A stretch of 33,653 nt of DNA from Verrucomicrobiota bacterium (GTDB lineage: Bacteria > Verrucomicrobiota > Verrucomicrobiia > Chthoniobacterales > UBA10450), in NCBI GenBank assembly GCA_003220075.1, contig QHRJ01000004.1, forward strand, positions 1-33,653, in the 5' to 3' direction. Positions 1 through 7,925 of this stretch are shown here, piece by piece (position 1 is the stretch's first letter; each line of letters begins with the position of its first letter). The position numbers were made by a program, and so were the translations under genes. The notes below the pieces were generated by a model. The model was not told the DNA's origin. It ran no database searches and saw only the letters and a program-made list of their open reading frames with translations.

Positions 1-1
1 A

Positions 2-32
2 AATGACGAAAATTTCTTCGTGCTTCGTCATT
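2..32. repeat. Short inverted repeat (aatgacgaa ... ttcgtcatt), possibly the edge of a palindromic element
   Basis: Arms AATGACGAA (2-10) and TTCGTCATT (24-32) are exact reverse complements. Confidence 0.6.
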
Positions 33-189
33 ATGATCGAGCATCCACTTGCGGCCGGCAAGGCCGCAACTATAGGGCAACCTAAGGATGACATAGGCGG
101 GAGGCTGCTTTATTTTGGCTCAGAGCGAAGTGAACGGGCGCGCGGGATGCTAGTTCTAATGTGAGCCCGATAACGAGGGTCCTTAACTA

Positions 190-1245
190 ATGCAACCTAG
201 AAGCGAACGACAGAAAATCCTGTGGGCGGTATTCGTTTCGCTCCTGCTGCATCTTGTAGTCGGCGTTTCCATCGCTTCTTTCGGGGACAAACTTCAACCC
301 TCACTTCCCGAAGACGAGAAACCGGTGGAGTTAACAATTATGGATCTCGCCCCGGGGCCAACTCCACCGATCGTGCCAACGAGCACGCCATTTATCGACA
401 CGACGGAGCAGACAGCGACAAAGGAAGAACCCAAGGAAAAAACGTTCGAATCAAATACGAATTCGACTGCGGCCAGTGAATTGCCAGCATTAGGAATCGC
501 GCCCATACCGACCCAAGAGGGGGAAGAACTGCCGACGATGGATTTGACAAATCGCCAGCATTCATTGGAGCGAGAAGGCGTTCAATCGCAGCCCAGTTCG
601 CGCCCAAGTTCGCCTCCGGTTCCAAGCGCAACGCCGCCCCCAACGCCGCAACCGACGGCGGCGCAATCACCCACCGTCACTCCTCCTTCTACGCCCCAGC
701 CGACACCGACGGCAACGCCGACGCCGAATGCCGATTTACTGGCAATATTTCGCGCCAGTCCGCCGCCTACTGCTCGTACGCCCGGGCCAGAAAACGAGAT
801 CAAGCCTCCTTCCCAAAAGGCATCGCCGCCACCAGTTTCACAGCCCCCGGCATCGTCAGCGTACCGACGTGAGCAAATACAAGAGCGAATGGCTGGTAAC
901 ATTTCGAAGCGGGGAGTTTCATCGGTAAACGCCGTCGGCACACCGCTTGGCCGCTATGAGAAGAGTGTCTACGATTCAATTGGAAAGCGCTGGTACGCTC
1001 TATGTGATGCAAATCGCGACCGTGTTGATATTGGGACAGTGCATGTACAGTTTGTCGTCGCGCCAAATGGGAAAATCAACGATATCAAAGTAACTAGCGG
1101 TGGGACATCCGAATCGTTCGCAAATCTTTGTCTGCAATCGATTCAAGAAGCGAAGCCCGGAGCTATTCCCGAAGAGGTTATGGCTGTACTGCCACCGCAG
1201 GGGTTACCTGGCGAAGTCAGCTTTACCGGTTTTCAAAACCCTTAA
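190..1245 (+). CDS. TonB/TolA-like energy transducer with N-terminal TM helix and Pro/Thr-rich linker
   Basis: N-terminal hydrophobic segment (AVFVSLLLHLVVGVSIASF), long P/T/S-rich linker, TonB-C-like end (VHVQFVVAPNGKINDIKVTSGGTSESFANLCLQSI); directly followed by ExbB and ExbD homologs. Confidence 0.85.
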   Translation: MQPRSERQKILWAVFVSLLLHLVVGVSIASFGDKLQPSLPEDEKPVELTIMDLAPGPTPPIVPTSTPFIDTTEQTATKEEPKEKTFESNTNSTAASELPALGIAPIPTQEGEELPTMDLTNRQHSLEREGVQSQPSSRPSSPPVPSATPPPTPQPTAAQSPTVTPPSTPQPTPTATPTPNADLLAIFRASPPPTARTPGPENEIKPPSQKASPPPVSQPPASSAYRREQIQERMAGNISKRGVSSVNAVGTPLGRYEKSVYDSIGKRWYALCDANRDRVDIGTVHVQFVVAPNGKINDIKVTSGGTSESFANLCLQSIQEAKPGAIPEEVMAVLPPQGLPGEVSFTGFQNP

Positions 1246-1251
1246 TCTTAC

Positions 1252-1947
1252 ATGAGCGAAGCCCTCTATAACGTCATCGGTTTTTTCGAACGCGGTGGTC
1301 TCTTCATGTGGCCACTGCTCATCTGTTCGATCGTCGCACTAACGACAATTATTTTGCGCGGCTTCGCTTTGCGGGAAAAAAATGTGATGCCACTGGTGAT
1401 CGAGAGCGAGATCGAACGATTGCTGCCGGGCGGGAGCGCGGATCGGTTGATGCGAATTGTCGAAAACGATCAATCTTCCCTCGGGCGAATCGTGCGAGTT
1501 GCGCTGCAGCATTTACGCTCGCCTCGTTCCGAGAATGTCGAGGCGGTGCAAACGCGCGCTCGTCACGAGATGGTGATTCTGGAAAAGGGCCTGATCGTGC
1601 TGGAAGTGATCGTCGGTATCGCGCCGTTGTTGGGTCTGATCGGCGCTGTTTCAGGATTGGTCCACGTTTTCTCGCATTTGGGATTGAGCTCGGGTGCATC
1701 CGACACGCGGCAAATTGCACTCGGTATCGCGGAAGCGTTGAATGCCACAGTCTTCGGTCTTTCCATCGCGGTGCCAACGTTGGTCGCCTTCAGTTACTTT
1801 TCAAAAAAAGTCGAGGTAATGTCGGTGGAAATGGAAACGCTGGTGGTGGAGCTGATTGCGAAATGTTATTTCGGCCGAGGCGCGCAGGACACCCCGCCAG
1901 TACGGATGACCACGCGAACCCAGGTGTTAACGACCTCACCGGGATGA
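1252..1947 (+). CDS. exbB: MotA/TolQ/ExbB proton channel family protein
   Basis: GIAPLLGLIGAVSGLVHVF and ALNATVFGLSIAVPTLVAFSYF match ExbB/TolQ TM motifs; operon context. Confidence 0.9.
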   Translation: MSEALYNVIGFFERGGLFMWPLLICSIVALTTIILRGFALREKNVMPLVIESEIERLLPGGSADRLMRIVENDQSSLGRIVRVALQHLRSPRSENVEAVQTRARHEMVILEKGLIVLEVIVGIAPLLGLIGAVSGLVHVFSHLGLSSGASDTRQIALGIAEALNATVFGLSIAVPTLVAFSYFSKKVEVMSVEMETLVVELIAKCYFGRGAQDTPPVRMTTRTQVLTTSPG

Positions 1948-1948
1948 G

Positions 1949-2350
1949 ATGAATTTCGCGGTACGGAAGCGGCGCGCGCCCTCGATCATTATCGTTTCGC
2001 TGGTCGATATTCTCATCATCCTTCTTATCTTTTTCGTGGTCTCAACCACCTTCAAAAAGGACCAGCCTGAAGTGCAGATCAACTTACCGGAATCGAAAAC
2101 AGCAACGAAAGCACCGGCGGAGCTGGAGCATGCAATCGTAACGGTAGACGAAACCGACGACATCAAACTGGACGGTCGACCTATCGGCGTCGACGAACTA
2201 GAACGCGCGGTCCGGAACCTTTCACCTACCCAAAAAGCATCGCTCGCCTTGCAGGCGGACAAAAAGGCGTCCTTCGGCACAATCGTCAAAGTAATGGACG
2301 CCCTGAAACTGGCGGGCGTGCGAAATCTTCCGGCGTTCACTCGCGAGTAA
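1949..2350 (+). CDS. exbD: ExbD/TolR family biopolymer transport protein
   Basis: N-terminal TM with PSIIIVSLVDILIILLIFFVVSTTF (conserved membrane Asp), periplasmic domain; adjacent to exbB. Confidence 0.9.
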   Translation: MNFAVRKRRAPSIIIVSLVDILIILLIFFVVSTTFKKDQPEVQINLPESKTATKAPAELEHAIVTVDETDDIKLDGRPIGVDELERAVRNLSPTQKASLALQADKKASFGTIVKVMDALKLAGVRNLPAFTRE

Positions 2351-2352
2351 AA

Positions 2353-2952
2353 ATGAAACTGGCCATTCGGAAGTACGGCGATCCGGCGTTGCGCGCGAAA
2401 GGGAAACGGGTGGCGGAAATCGACGGCGCAATCCGCGAACTCGCTGACAATATGCTGGAAGCGATGCGTGGGGCCAACGGGATTGGATTGGCGGCGCAAC
2501 AAGTGGGCCAAGCGCTCCAGCTCACTGTTCTTGATATTTCAGCGGTGGAAGATCGGCCGAGCTCAATGGCTTGGAACGGCAAAGAAGTCGATCCGAAAGA
2601 GCAGATGCCGCTGGTCTTGCTCAACCCACAAATTGAGACTGGCCCCGAAAAGGAAATTGCTTCCGAGGGTTGCCTCAGTTTTCCCGAAATTTCGGCTGAG
2701 ATCGAACGTGCGGCATGGGTTAAAGTACAGGCCCAGATCCTGACCGGCGAGATGGTCGAAATCGAGGCGACCGGATTACTGGCGCGCGCGCTGCAACACG
2801 AGATCGATCATCTCAATGGTATCCTCTTTATCGACCGAATGAATTCGGCGGCGAAGGCGAGTGTGTCGAGTCGCCTGAAACGTTTGCAGAAAGAAACCCA
2901 ACGTGGCCTAACGACAAATAGACAGACGCGGGCGGTAGAACCAGCGCTCTGA
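2353..2952 (+). CDS. def: Peptide deformylase
   Basis: Motifs GIGLAAQQVG, EGCLSFPE and HEIDHLNGILFIDRM. Confidence 0.97.
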   Translation: MKLAIRKYGDPALRAKGKRVAEIDGAIRELADNMLEAMRGANGIGLAAQQVGQALQLTVLDISAVEDRPSSMAWNGKEVDPKEQMPLVLLNPQIETGPEKEIASEGCLSFPEISAEIERAAWVKVQAQILTGEMVEIEATGLLARALQHEIDHLNGILFIDRMNSAAKASVSSRLKRLQKETQRGLTTNRQTRAVEPAL

Positions 2953-3006
2953 ATATCGCCCGCTTTTCTTATGCTCGTATTTCTATCTCAAACATCGTCC
3001 CGAATG

Positions 3007-3057
3007 GAACACAGGTCTGAGACCTGTGTGGCGCACAGGCTTTCAAGCCTGTGTTCC
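3007..3057. repeat. Palindromic element, GGAACACAG...CTGTGTTCC type (two nested hairpins)
   Basis: gaacacaggtctgagacctgtgtggcgcacaggctttcaagcctgtgttcc: hairpins ACAGGTCTgAGACCTGT and ACAGGCTTtcAAGCCTGT inside outer GGAACACAG/CTGTGTTCC arms. Confidence 0.9.
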
Positions 3058-3092
3058 GTCGCCAGATGCTTTTCAACAAAGCCATCCAATAT

Positions 3093-3920
3093 CTAGGACC
3101 GCCTATCCTTCTTAATCTCCTCCCAAATCGCGTCGAGCTCTTCCAAGTTTGCTTCGCCCAGCTTCCCGCCCCGTGCGCGCAGGCGATCTTCCATTTCGTT
3201 AAAACGTGCGACGAATTTGTCGGTCGCGAATTGCAGCAAACTCTCGGCCTCGAGCTGACATTTGCGGGCTAGATTCACGACCGCAAACAACAAATCGCCA
3301 ATTTCATCGGCAATCATTCGCGCTTCCGCCGACGCAAGGGCGCTTTTCGTTTCCTTCAGCTCTTCCTCCACCTTTGCGATCACGTCGCGCAATTCCCGCC
3401 AGTCAAAATTTACGCGGGCCGCTTTCTTCTGCGCCTTCTCTGCGCGCATCAACGCAGGTAGTGCCATCGGCAAACTGGCGAGGTAATGCGCATCGCCTTT
3501 TTTCTCTTCCCGCTTGATCGCTTCCCATTGCCGGACCACTGCCTCGCTTTCCCGGGCCTCACTTTTGCCGAAAACGTGCGGATGCCGGCGGATCAATTTT
3601 TCGCTAATTTCGCGCGCGATTTCGTCGATACCGAAACGCCTCTCTTCCAAAGCGATTTGGGCGTGCATGAGAATTAACAGGAGCAAATCCCCCAGTTCCT
3701 CGCGCAGGTTGGCGTCGTCCTGCGCGTAAACGGCCCCGGCGACTTCGTAAGCTTCCTCCAGCAGCCCGGGGACCAGCGAGGCGTTGGTTTGTTCGCGATC
3801 CCATGGACAACCCTCGGGAGAGCGCAATTTTGCGACTATGTCGCAGAGTTGCGCAAAGTGATTCGTGAATCGTGACTGGTGAATCGATTTCGTCGAATCG
3901 GACTGGTTCGAACTACTCAC
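3093..3920 (-). CDS. mazG: Nucleoside triphosphate pyrophosphohydrolase MazG (start uncertain; ORF open to 4013, GTG candidates at 3920 and 3941)
   Basis: LRSPEGCPWDREQTNASLVPGLLEEAYEVAGAV, LREELGDLLLLILMHAQIA and DEIGDLLFAVVNLAR MazG motifs. Confidence 0.92.
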   Translation of the reverse strand: MSSSNQSDSTKSIHQSRFTNHFAQLCDIVAKLRSPEGCPWDREQTNASLVPGLLEEAYEVAGAVYAQDDANLREELGDLLLLILMHAQIALEERRFGIDEIAREISEKLIRRHPHVFGKSEARESEAVVRQWEAIKREEKKGDAHYLASLPMALPALMRAEKAQKKAARVNFDWRELRDVIAKVEEELKETKSALASAEARMIADEIGDLLFAVVNLARKCQLEAESLLQFATDKFVARFNEMEDRLRARGGKLGEANLEELDAIWEEIKKDRRS

Positions 3921-3945
3921 GATTCGCTTATCACTATTCACTAAA
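3856..3945. repeat. Repeat of gtgaatcgtgact-like units with inverted arms, overlapping the mazG 5' end
   Basis: gtgattcgtgaatcgtgactggtgaatcg ... actcacgattcgcttatcactattcacta: recurring GTGAATCGTGA units on both strands. Confidence 0.6.
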
Positions 3946-4701
3946 TCAAATCCGCCAGAGCGACCGATGCGCACCGAACTCCGTGATTTCCCCAGAGGAC
4001 TTCTTGCCGACATAGATGGTAATGGCGATCACACAGACAAAAGTCCCGATGAAAGTGCCCGCCACCAGCCAGGAGGGAATGTGACCAACCCGCAGGGCGT
4101 GATAAAGCGCTCGGCCGCTTGTGATCGGTTCAGACGCGTGCAGAAAAATTTTCGTTACCCATGCCACCATAATGAGAATGAAAATGAAAACGTAATTCCG
4201 TTTCAACCGGCGCCCGATGGCTTCGAGTTTCGAAATCTTGAATGACGGTAAAATCAGGTCCTCGCAGACCAGCTTCTTCCATTCGCCCTGAAGCATCTGG
4301 CGGTTTTCCATCACCATTGGCACGAGAAAATGCGCTTCGAGCATCCGCACCCGGGCGCGAAAGGCATCGTAAAACCGGTAGCGCCGGCTTTCGATCCAGA
4401 GCATTACCCAAACGATAGCGAGATTGAAAAAGAAAATGATGTGCGGGACTTCGCGATTAGCAAAGGCAATTGTGATGATGGCGGTGCTGCTGGTGATGGC
4501 CCAGTTGGTCGTAATGTCGAGCCGCTGCCGCCAGACCATGATGCGCCCGAGCTCGCCGCGATAGAAATGCGACATGGCATTGACGTAGCCGGGATCATAA
4601 AGGCTGCGTTGCAGCGAAATGGTTGCTTCGTCGGTAGGGGCGGACGCGGTTTTTTCTGTTGCCACGGTTCTTCGATTAACTGGATAACTGCTTCGCCTCA
4701 A
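3946..4701 (-). CDS. DUF2270 family integral membrane protein
   Basis: MSHFYRGELGRIMVWRQRLDITTNWAITSSTAI...IESRRYRFYDAFRARVRMLEAHFLVPMV resembles the DUF2270 family; hydrophobic segments. Confidence 0.8.
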   Translation of the reverse strand: MRRSSYPVNRRTVATEKTASAPTDEATISLQRSLYDPGYVNAMSHFYRGELGRIMVWRQRLDITTNWAITSSTAIITIAFANREVPHIIFFFNLAIVWVMLWIESRRYRFYDAFRARVRMLEAHFLVPMVMENRQMLQGEWKKLVCEDLILPSFKISKLEAIGRRLKRNYVFIFILIMVAWVTKIFLHASEPITSGRALYHALRVGHIPSWLVAGTFIGTFVCVIAITIYVGKKSSGEITEFGAHRSLWRI

Positions 4702-4898
4702 TAATCCAGCCTTTCTCTATGGCCATCGTGCTGGCGGATGCATGCGTGCGGGAACCTTTTCTGTAGTGGCGGCCGTGTCCGCTGCAAAAAGCACACCGCA
4801 AAAAAAGAGCACGCATTACCCGGAACGAGCAACAGCGCCAGGCTTTGCTCCTTGCACCAACCCCGGCTGAATTTAGCGAGAGCCGGTGCCGCGTGGCC

Positions 4899-5810
4899 TT
4901 ATTTTGATTCTTTCAACAACCGATTGCGCGCACGATCGAGCGTTCGCCGCTCACTCGGAGTGAGACTGCCAATGCCCGACTTGGCAATTTTGTCGAGAAT
5001 AGGATCGACCGCCTCAGAGATGTCATCTTCTTCGCGACGCGTCGGAACGGGTTTGGGGACAATCTTAAACTTTGGCTTGGGCTGCAACCGGGCTTTGAAA
5101 TTCTCCAACCAGATTAACTCCGGTCCAACCCCCAGCAGACGGACAAAACAAAATCCGGCAGCGATACTCGTCCAAAGGACGGCCAGATCCGTCCAGGAAT
5201 GATAGGCCAGCAATTGCAAGGTGTAGATTGCGCCCAGAATCAGTGCCGTCCATTTCGCTGTGATCCGCAAGAGCAGTTCGGCCGATGGATAAATTGTCGC
5301 GAAGGCCACGAAAACTCCGAAATGCAACGCAAGGGATCCGGCCAGTCCAGCCCGTTGGCCGAAAAATCCCCAAAGTGTCAGTAGGAATGAGGGCGTGAAA
5401 AGCAAAACGGCATAAAGAACGATGTAAGCACGTTGCCCGATGAATTTTTCTACTTCGCGGCCGAAGACAAAAAGCATGTACATTTCGATCGCGAACCAAA
5501 GCAGCTGCATGGGCGAATGGATGAAGGCATAAGTCGCGAGGCGCCAGACTTGGCCGCTTCCCAGGACGCGAGCACTGTCGAACATCATGAGATCGAGCAA
5601 ACCGCCGCCGCCAGCTGCGACGAGGAGACAGGCCACGACGGCAAGGGCGACATGGATGCCGACAAGAATCGTCGTGACATCCACCGGAAAACGCCCCATC
5701 CACGCAACCGGCCGATAATCGTCGGAAGTGGTCACTCCGAACATACTCAATAATCGGCCACGGTTTTCGGAGCGCAAGCGTACGGTAGGATGTCGAGCAT
5801 TTACTTTCAT
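4899..5810 (-). CDS. Rhomboid-like multi-pass membrane protein, possibly catalytically inactive (true start may be 5744 or 5699)
   Basis: YAFIHSPMQLLWFAIEMYMLFVFGREVEKFIGQRAYIVLY and GLAGSLALHFGVFVAFATIYP follow rhomboid topology; canonical GxSG and HxxG residues are not evident. Confidence 0.7.
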   Translation of the reverse strand: MKVNARHPTVRLRSENRGRLLSMFGVTTSDDYRPVAWMGRFPVDVTTILVGIHVALAVVACLLVAAGGGGLLDLMMFDSARVLGSGQVWRLATYAFIHSPMQLLWFAIEMYMLFVFGREVEKFIGQRAYIVLYAVLLFTPSFLLTLWGFFGQRAGLAGSLALHFGVFVAFATIYPSAELLLRITAKWTALILGAIYTLQLLAYHSWTDLAVLWTSIAAGFCFVRLLGVGPELIWLENFKARLQPKPKFKIVPKPVPTRREEDDISEAVDPILDKIAKSGIGSLTPSERRTLDRARNRLLKESK

Positions 5811-5937
5811 GCCAGGCTGCGCTCGGCTCCGGGCTAGTCAAACCATCAAAAAATTCTTGGAGAAGCGGCGGAAGCGGGGGAAATTCGTCCTCCGCGCGAT
5901 CGATGAGATCAACACCATCTCGGATCGCCGTGAATTT

Positions 5938-7743
5938 ATGAACAATCCCGCGCCTGCCATTTCGCTGCCTGCCGGAATTGGCGATCAGAAACCAGCGAAT
6001 CAGGCCGTGCTTGATTGGGTGCACGAAATCGAACTGCTTACCCAGCCGGAAAATATTTTTTGGTGCGATGGATCCGAGCGCGAGAACGACTTTCTGATTG
6101 CGGAATCGCTCAAACAGAACGTGCTCTTAAAGCTGAACGAGAAAAAAGCCCCACGCTCGTATTTGCATCGCTCGAATCCGAACGATGTCGCGCGGGTCGA
6201 GCAATTCACCTTTATTTGTACGCCGACGAAGGCGGAGGCGGGACCAACGAACAATTGGTCCGAGCCAGCAGAGACATATTCGAAATTACAGGGCCTGCTC
6301 AAAGGCGCGATGCGTGGACGCACCATGTTTGTCGTGCCTTATATTATGGGGCCGCCCGATTCGCCGCTAACGAAGATTGGATTCGAGATCACGGATTCCA
6401 AATATGTCGTGCTGAGCATGCGAATCATGACTCGAATGGGGGAGATCGCGGTTAAACGGCTCGGCCACGACCCGAAAGCAGAATGGAACCGCGGGGTGCA
6501 TTCGCTGCTCGATGTCAATCCGGAGCGACGCTTCATTTGTCATTTTCCGCAAGACAATGCGATCATCTCGGTTGGTTCGGGTTACGGTGGAAACGTCCTC
6601 CTCTCGAAAAAATGCCTGGCGCTGCGCATCGGTTCTTACCTTGCGCGCAAACAAGGCTGGCTCGCCGAACACATGCTGATTCTTGGGGTCGAATCGCCGG
6701 CCGGGAAGAAACATTACGTCGCAGCTGCGTTCCCGAGCGCATGCGGCAAAACGAATTTCGCGATGTTGATTCCGCCGAAACATTTCGCCGGCTGGAAAGT
6801 CACGACCGTCGGCGACGACATTGCCTGGATGCAAATTCGCGACGGCCGTTTGTGGGCAGTCAATCCGGAGAACGGTTACTTCGGAGTGGTGCCGGGGACG
6901 AGCTGCAAATCAAATCCGAATGCGATGAAATCGATTGAGCGCGACACGCTTTACACCAACGTCGCGCTAACGGACGACGGCGATGTCTGGTGGGAGGGCA
7001 AGGATGGCGCACCGCCGAAGCACGCGATTGATTGGCGAGGGAATGATTGGACGCCGGACTCGAAGGAAAAAGCGGCCCACCCCAATAGCCGTTTCGCCAC
7101 TCCGATGCGCAATAATCCCGTGCTCGATCCGCATGTCGAGGACGGCAATGGCGTTCCCATCAGTGCGATTATTTTCGGCGGACGTCGGAGCGATACCATG
7201 CCGCTCGTGTTCCAGGCATTCGATTGGGAACACGGCACCTACGTTGGTGCGACCATGGCATCGGAAACCACCGCGGCCGCGACCGGCGCGGTTGGGCAAG
7301 TCCGGCGCGATCCGATGGCGATGCTGCCGTTCTGCGGCTACAACATTGGTGATTATTTCCGGCACTGGCTCGAAACCGGCAAACGGCTGACCAACCCGCC
7401 ATTGATTTTTCACGTCAACTGGTTCCGCAAATCTGCGGACGGAAAATTTCTGTGGCCCGGTTTCGGCGACAACATGCGGGTCTTGGAGTGGATTATCGAT
7501 CGTTGCGAAGGGCGCGTCGGTGCCACTGAATCGACGATCGGTTACATTCCGCGGATGCAGGATCTGGATCTCGATGAACTCAGCGGCGTCACGCCCAATC
7601 AAATGCGCGAGCTTCTGAATGTGAACGCTGAGGAATGGCAAAAGGAGATTTCGGATCACGCGAAATTCTTCGAGTCATTAGGCGGCGGCGTGCCAAAGGA
7701 ATTGCACACGCAGCGCGAACAATTGGCGGCCCGTCTTCGCTAA
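5938..7743 (+). CDS. pckG: Phosphoenolpyruvate carboxykinase (GTP)
   Basis: AAFPSACGKTNFAMLIPP P-loop, TVGDDIAWM, EGKDGAPPKHAIDWRGNDWTP and FGDNMRVLEWI motifs of GTP-type PEPCK. ORF open from 5728, but ATG at 5938 gives the usual N-terminus. Confidence 0.96.
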   Translation: MNNPAPAISLPAGIGDQKPANQAVLDWVHEIELLTQPENIFWCDGSERENDFLIAESLKQNVLLKLNEKKAPRSYLHRSNPNDVARVEQFTFICTPTKAEAGPTNNWSEPAETYSKLQGLLKGAMRGRTMFVVPYIMGPPDSPLTKIGFEITDSKYVVLSMRIMTRMGEIAVKRLGHDPKAEWNRGVHSLLDVNPERRFICHFPQDNAIISVGSGYGGNVLLSKKCLALRIGSYLARKQGWLAEHMLILGVESPAGKKHYVAAAFPSACGKTNFAMLIPPKHFAGWKVTTVGDDIAWMQIRDGRLWAVNPENGYFGVVPGTSCKSNPNAMKSIERDTLYTNVALTDDGDVWWEGKDGAPPKHAIDWRGNDWTPDSKEKAAHPNSRFATPMRNNPVLDPHVEDGNGVPISAIIFGGRRSDTMPLVFQAFDWEHGTYVGATMASETTAAATGAVGQVRRDPMAMLPFCGYNIGDYFRHWLETGKRLTNPPLIFHVNWFRKSADGKFLWPGFGDNMRVLEWIIDRCEGRVGATESTIGYIPRMQDLDLDELSGVTPNQMRELLNVNAEEWQKEISDHAKFFESLGGGVPKELHTQREQLAARLR

Positions 7744-7747
7744 ACCG

Positions 7748-7861
7748 GCGGGGCGCAGACATCCTGTCGGTGTGGCTGGCAGGCATCTCTGCCTGCCCTA
7801 TTAAAAAGACGCATTAGGCCAGACGCGTGCTTGCCCTACAGGCAGGATGCCTGCGCCCCGC
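7748..7861. repeat. Palindromic intergenic element, GCGGGGCGCAG...CTGCGCCCCGC type
   Basis: gcggggcgcagacatcctgtcggtgtggctggcaggcatctctgcctgccct ... ttgccctacaggcaggatgcctgcgccccgc: complementary outer arms and an internal GGCAGGCA/TGCCTGCC hairpin. Confidence 0.9.
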
Positions 7862-7925
7862 AGAATTTGCAGCCCGCATCGCGGGTAAAATTTGCGAAGG
7901 GCATCGCATTCTGGAATAATTTCCA

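Noticed and set aside
222-941. Overlapping ORFs on both strands within the TonB-like gene
   Set aside because: High-GC shadow ORFs with low-complexity or Arg/Ser-rich translations and no recognisable motifs; the 190-1245 frame explains the region.
1308-1952. 214-aa ORF overlapping exbB in another frame
   Set aside because: Arg/Ala-rich shadow of exbB; no domain, and exbB has clear family motifs.
4330-4704. 124-aa plus-strand ORF antisense to the DUF2270 gene
   Set aside because: No recognisable motif; the antisense DUF2270 reading is hydrophobic and family-like.
5065-6024. 319-aa minus-strand ORF overlapping the rhomboid-like gene and the pckG start
   Set aside because: His/Arg/Cys-rich out-of-frame translation; overlaps two better-supported genes.
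6967-7659. 230-aa ORF antisense to pckG
   Set aside because: Shadow ORF of a strongly conserved gene; no motif.
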